A stretch of DNA of 64,000 nucleotides, from positions 36,229,398 through 36,293,397 of the forward strand of contig OX352773.1 of NCBI GenBank assembly GCA_947095535.1, written 5' to 3'. Within the stretch, counting starts at the first letter, position 1; each line of letters opens with the position of its first letter. This document shows, piece after piece, positions 62,401-64,000 of this stretch. Source of the DNA: Poecilobothrus nobilitatus (taxonomy: Eukaryota > Arthropoda > Insecta > Diptera > Dolichopodidae). The notes under the pieces were generated by a model. It was given only the letters and a program-made list of their open reading frames with translations, did no database searches and was not told the origin of the DNA. A program made the translations under genes and the position numbers.

Positions 62401-64000
62401 AAATATATGTGTAAACTAAATAGTTAGGTGGGGCTTAGTGGAGGAACTTAAGTTTTGTCGTAGGGTCTCTTGTGTTAGGCGATTTTATATAGGATCTTTT
62501 GTCGTAGGGGATTTTGTTTTGTAAAATGATCTTATTATTCCGGGTCTTTCATATCGAATACCAAAAAAATAAAGTTCAATAAACAAAAATAAAAAAAAAA
62601 AAATTATGTCGTGTCAGATTAATCTTTTGTAGGTTGTTAAGATTTTTAATCTTTTTCATTAGATCTAAACCTTAAAATGATTTTCAACATAAATTTGTAT
62701 ATTAAATTTAATACAAATAATACATGAGCAGCATAGTGACTTTAATTTTATCTATCAATAAACATTCAATTATGTATATATACAATTTAAGATAACAAAA
62801 AAAAAAAAAGAATAGAAAATTTAAAAAAATATCAATAATTTTTTAAAATGTACATGGAAACAACACAAAAATGGATGTGTTGTAACAAAAGATCGCAAAA
62901 AACAATTTTTTTTAGTTTTAAAAAAATCAAAAAATCATTGTGGTTGGTTTCATAATGCTGGTTTAATATTCGGCTGAACTTTTTATATTATAGAGGTGTT
63001 ATTTTGTGAGAACACGTCATGAAAACTTTGATTAAACGTATAATTTGAATGTATATTTTGAAAGTCTATAGTCAGAAAAACTCTATATTCAATGTCTTCC
63101 TATGTAAACTAATTTAAATTATTTAAAACTATTAATTCAGTCAAGTAAATCAGACATTATTGTATTCAGTCAATATTTTTGTAAAAATAAAAATAAAAAT
63201 AATTGTATGACTATACATATAAATTCAGGAGAAGAAGCGGGAGTTTTCAACTTTATAAAAATGATAAAAACTTAAATATAATATAATATTATAGACATTT
63301 ATAATTAGTCTTTAAATGAAAACATAGCTATTTTGAAGTAATGAGGAAACAAATTTCATAATCCTTTTTTTTACAACATTTTAAAAAGTTTATTTTGTTT
63401 TGATTTATTTCAAAATTAGTAAACATTAGATGTACATACATAATATTAATACACAATTCCTAATAGTCTATATAAATGCTATTAAAAAGAAATCATTATT
63501 TCAAGTTCAATCATGGAAAGGGTACTTTTCTTTTCTCAATCAAAAAAAAAAACATTAAACATATATGTACACATTTAAAAAGTTTTATTTTTTCTTACCT
63601 TTAATATCCTATGATCTATTTATTTATGGAGAAAATTTAAAAGTAAATACCATACGTTTGTTTTTACAATCAATTTTCAATTTAAAAAAAAGTCTTTTTC
63701 GGTAACTCCTGTTTTTTTTTTTTGTTTTTGTAAACTCTTAAACTTTAATAATGTGAAAAAAAAAGTATTAGAACAGAATACAGAATATTTGAAAATGACA
63801 GGATGAAACAATATACTAAAAGATGGAGAAGAATGTAAAAACATATAAGTAGAATTGGAAAAAACAAAAAGTTTTCTTAAAAAGTGAATCAAGTGTGCCA
63901 AAGTGAAAATAGATAAACTTTTTAAAAAAAAGCAAAAATAAAACTTTTTCGCTTTAAAATAGTAAAAAAATTTTTTTTTTTCTGTTTTTAGCATATCAGT
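62401..64000. other. AT-rich DNA to the window end, no gene seen
   Basis: Around 62425-62520 short G/T-rich phrases (TTTTGTCGTAGGG, GATTTTATATAGGATCTTTTG) recur, a degenerate local repeat. The 105-codon minus-strand frame at 63677-63994 is Phe/Lys/Ser-rich with no recognised domain and is not called as a gene. Confidence 0.5.

Overview
The window is nuclear DNA from an insect, most probably a fly (Diptera). It is extremely AT-rich, with long poly-A/T runs, GT-AG introns and codons ending almost always in A or T. Five intact genes encode small RR-1 cuticular proteins that most resemble the Drosophila Edg78E/Cpr78-type group (assignment from memory of the family, not from a search). One large six-exon gene is the orthologue of Rif1.

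Layout. 1-4 kb: AT-rich, no clear gene. 4.1-5.2 kb: cuticle gene A (+). 5.2-9.9 kb: non-coding, with a GC-richer repeat island at 6.9-7.5 kb. 9.9-13.2 kb: cuticle genes B and C, both on the minus strand. 13.2-28.7 kb: mostly repeats, but with a candidate terminal exon pair of an unidentified gene at 19.5-20.1 kb. 28.7-29.2 kb: cuticle gene D (+), an almost identical inverted copy of C. 29.2-37.7 kb: repeats and SINE-like elements. 37.7-39.6 kb: cuticle gene E (+), with a Gln/Arg-rich insertion. 42.9-43.3 kb: a decayed cuticle pseudogene (-). 46.6-53.2 kb: Rif1 (+). 53.2-64 kb: no gene seen; diverged 87-90 bp repeat arrays.

The cuticle genes share one architecture. Each has a TATA box, an initiator-like motif 33-34 bp downstream, a four-codon first exon (MKFx), an intron inside the signal peptide with a GTAAG donor, and one exon carrying the RR-1 chitin-binding region. 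They probably act together as secreted, chitin-binding components of flexible cuticle. Near-identity of the C, D and E bodies suggests recent duplication or gene conversion. Rif1 is functionally unrelated: it recruits protein phosphatase 1 to chromatin and controls replication timing.

The rest is repetitive. I see at least two dispersed tRNA-derived, SINE-like families, a dispersed minisatellite-like family at four loci, several short tandem repeats and several hairpins. At this base composition, open frames of 60-110 codons arise by chance, so most were not called. I found no convincing new molecular system. The items best worth a second look are the unidentified exon pair at 19.5-20.1 kb, the C/D/E homogenisation, the repeated motif inside Rif1, the SINE-like families and the 87-90 bp repeat family.
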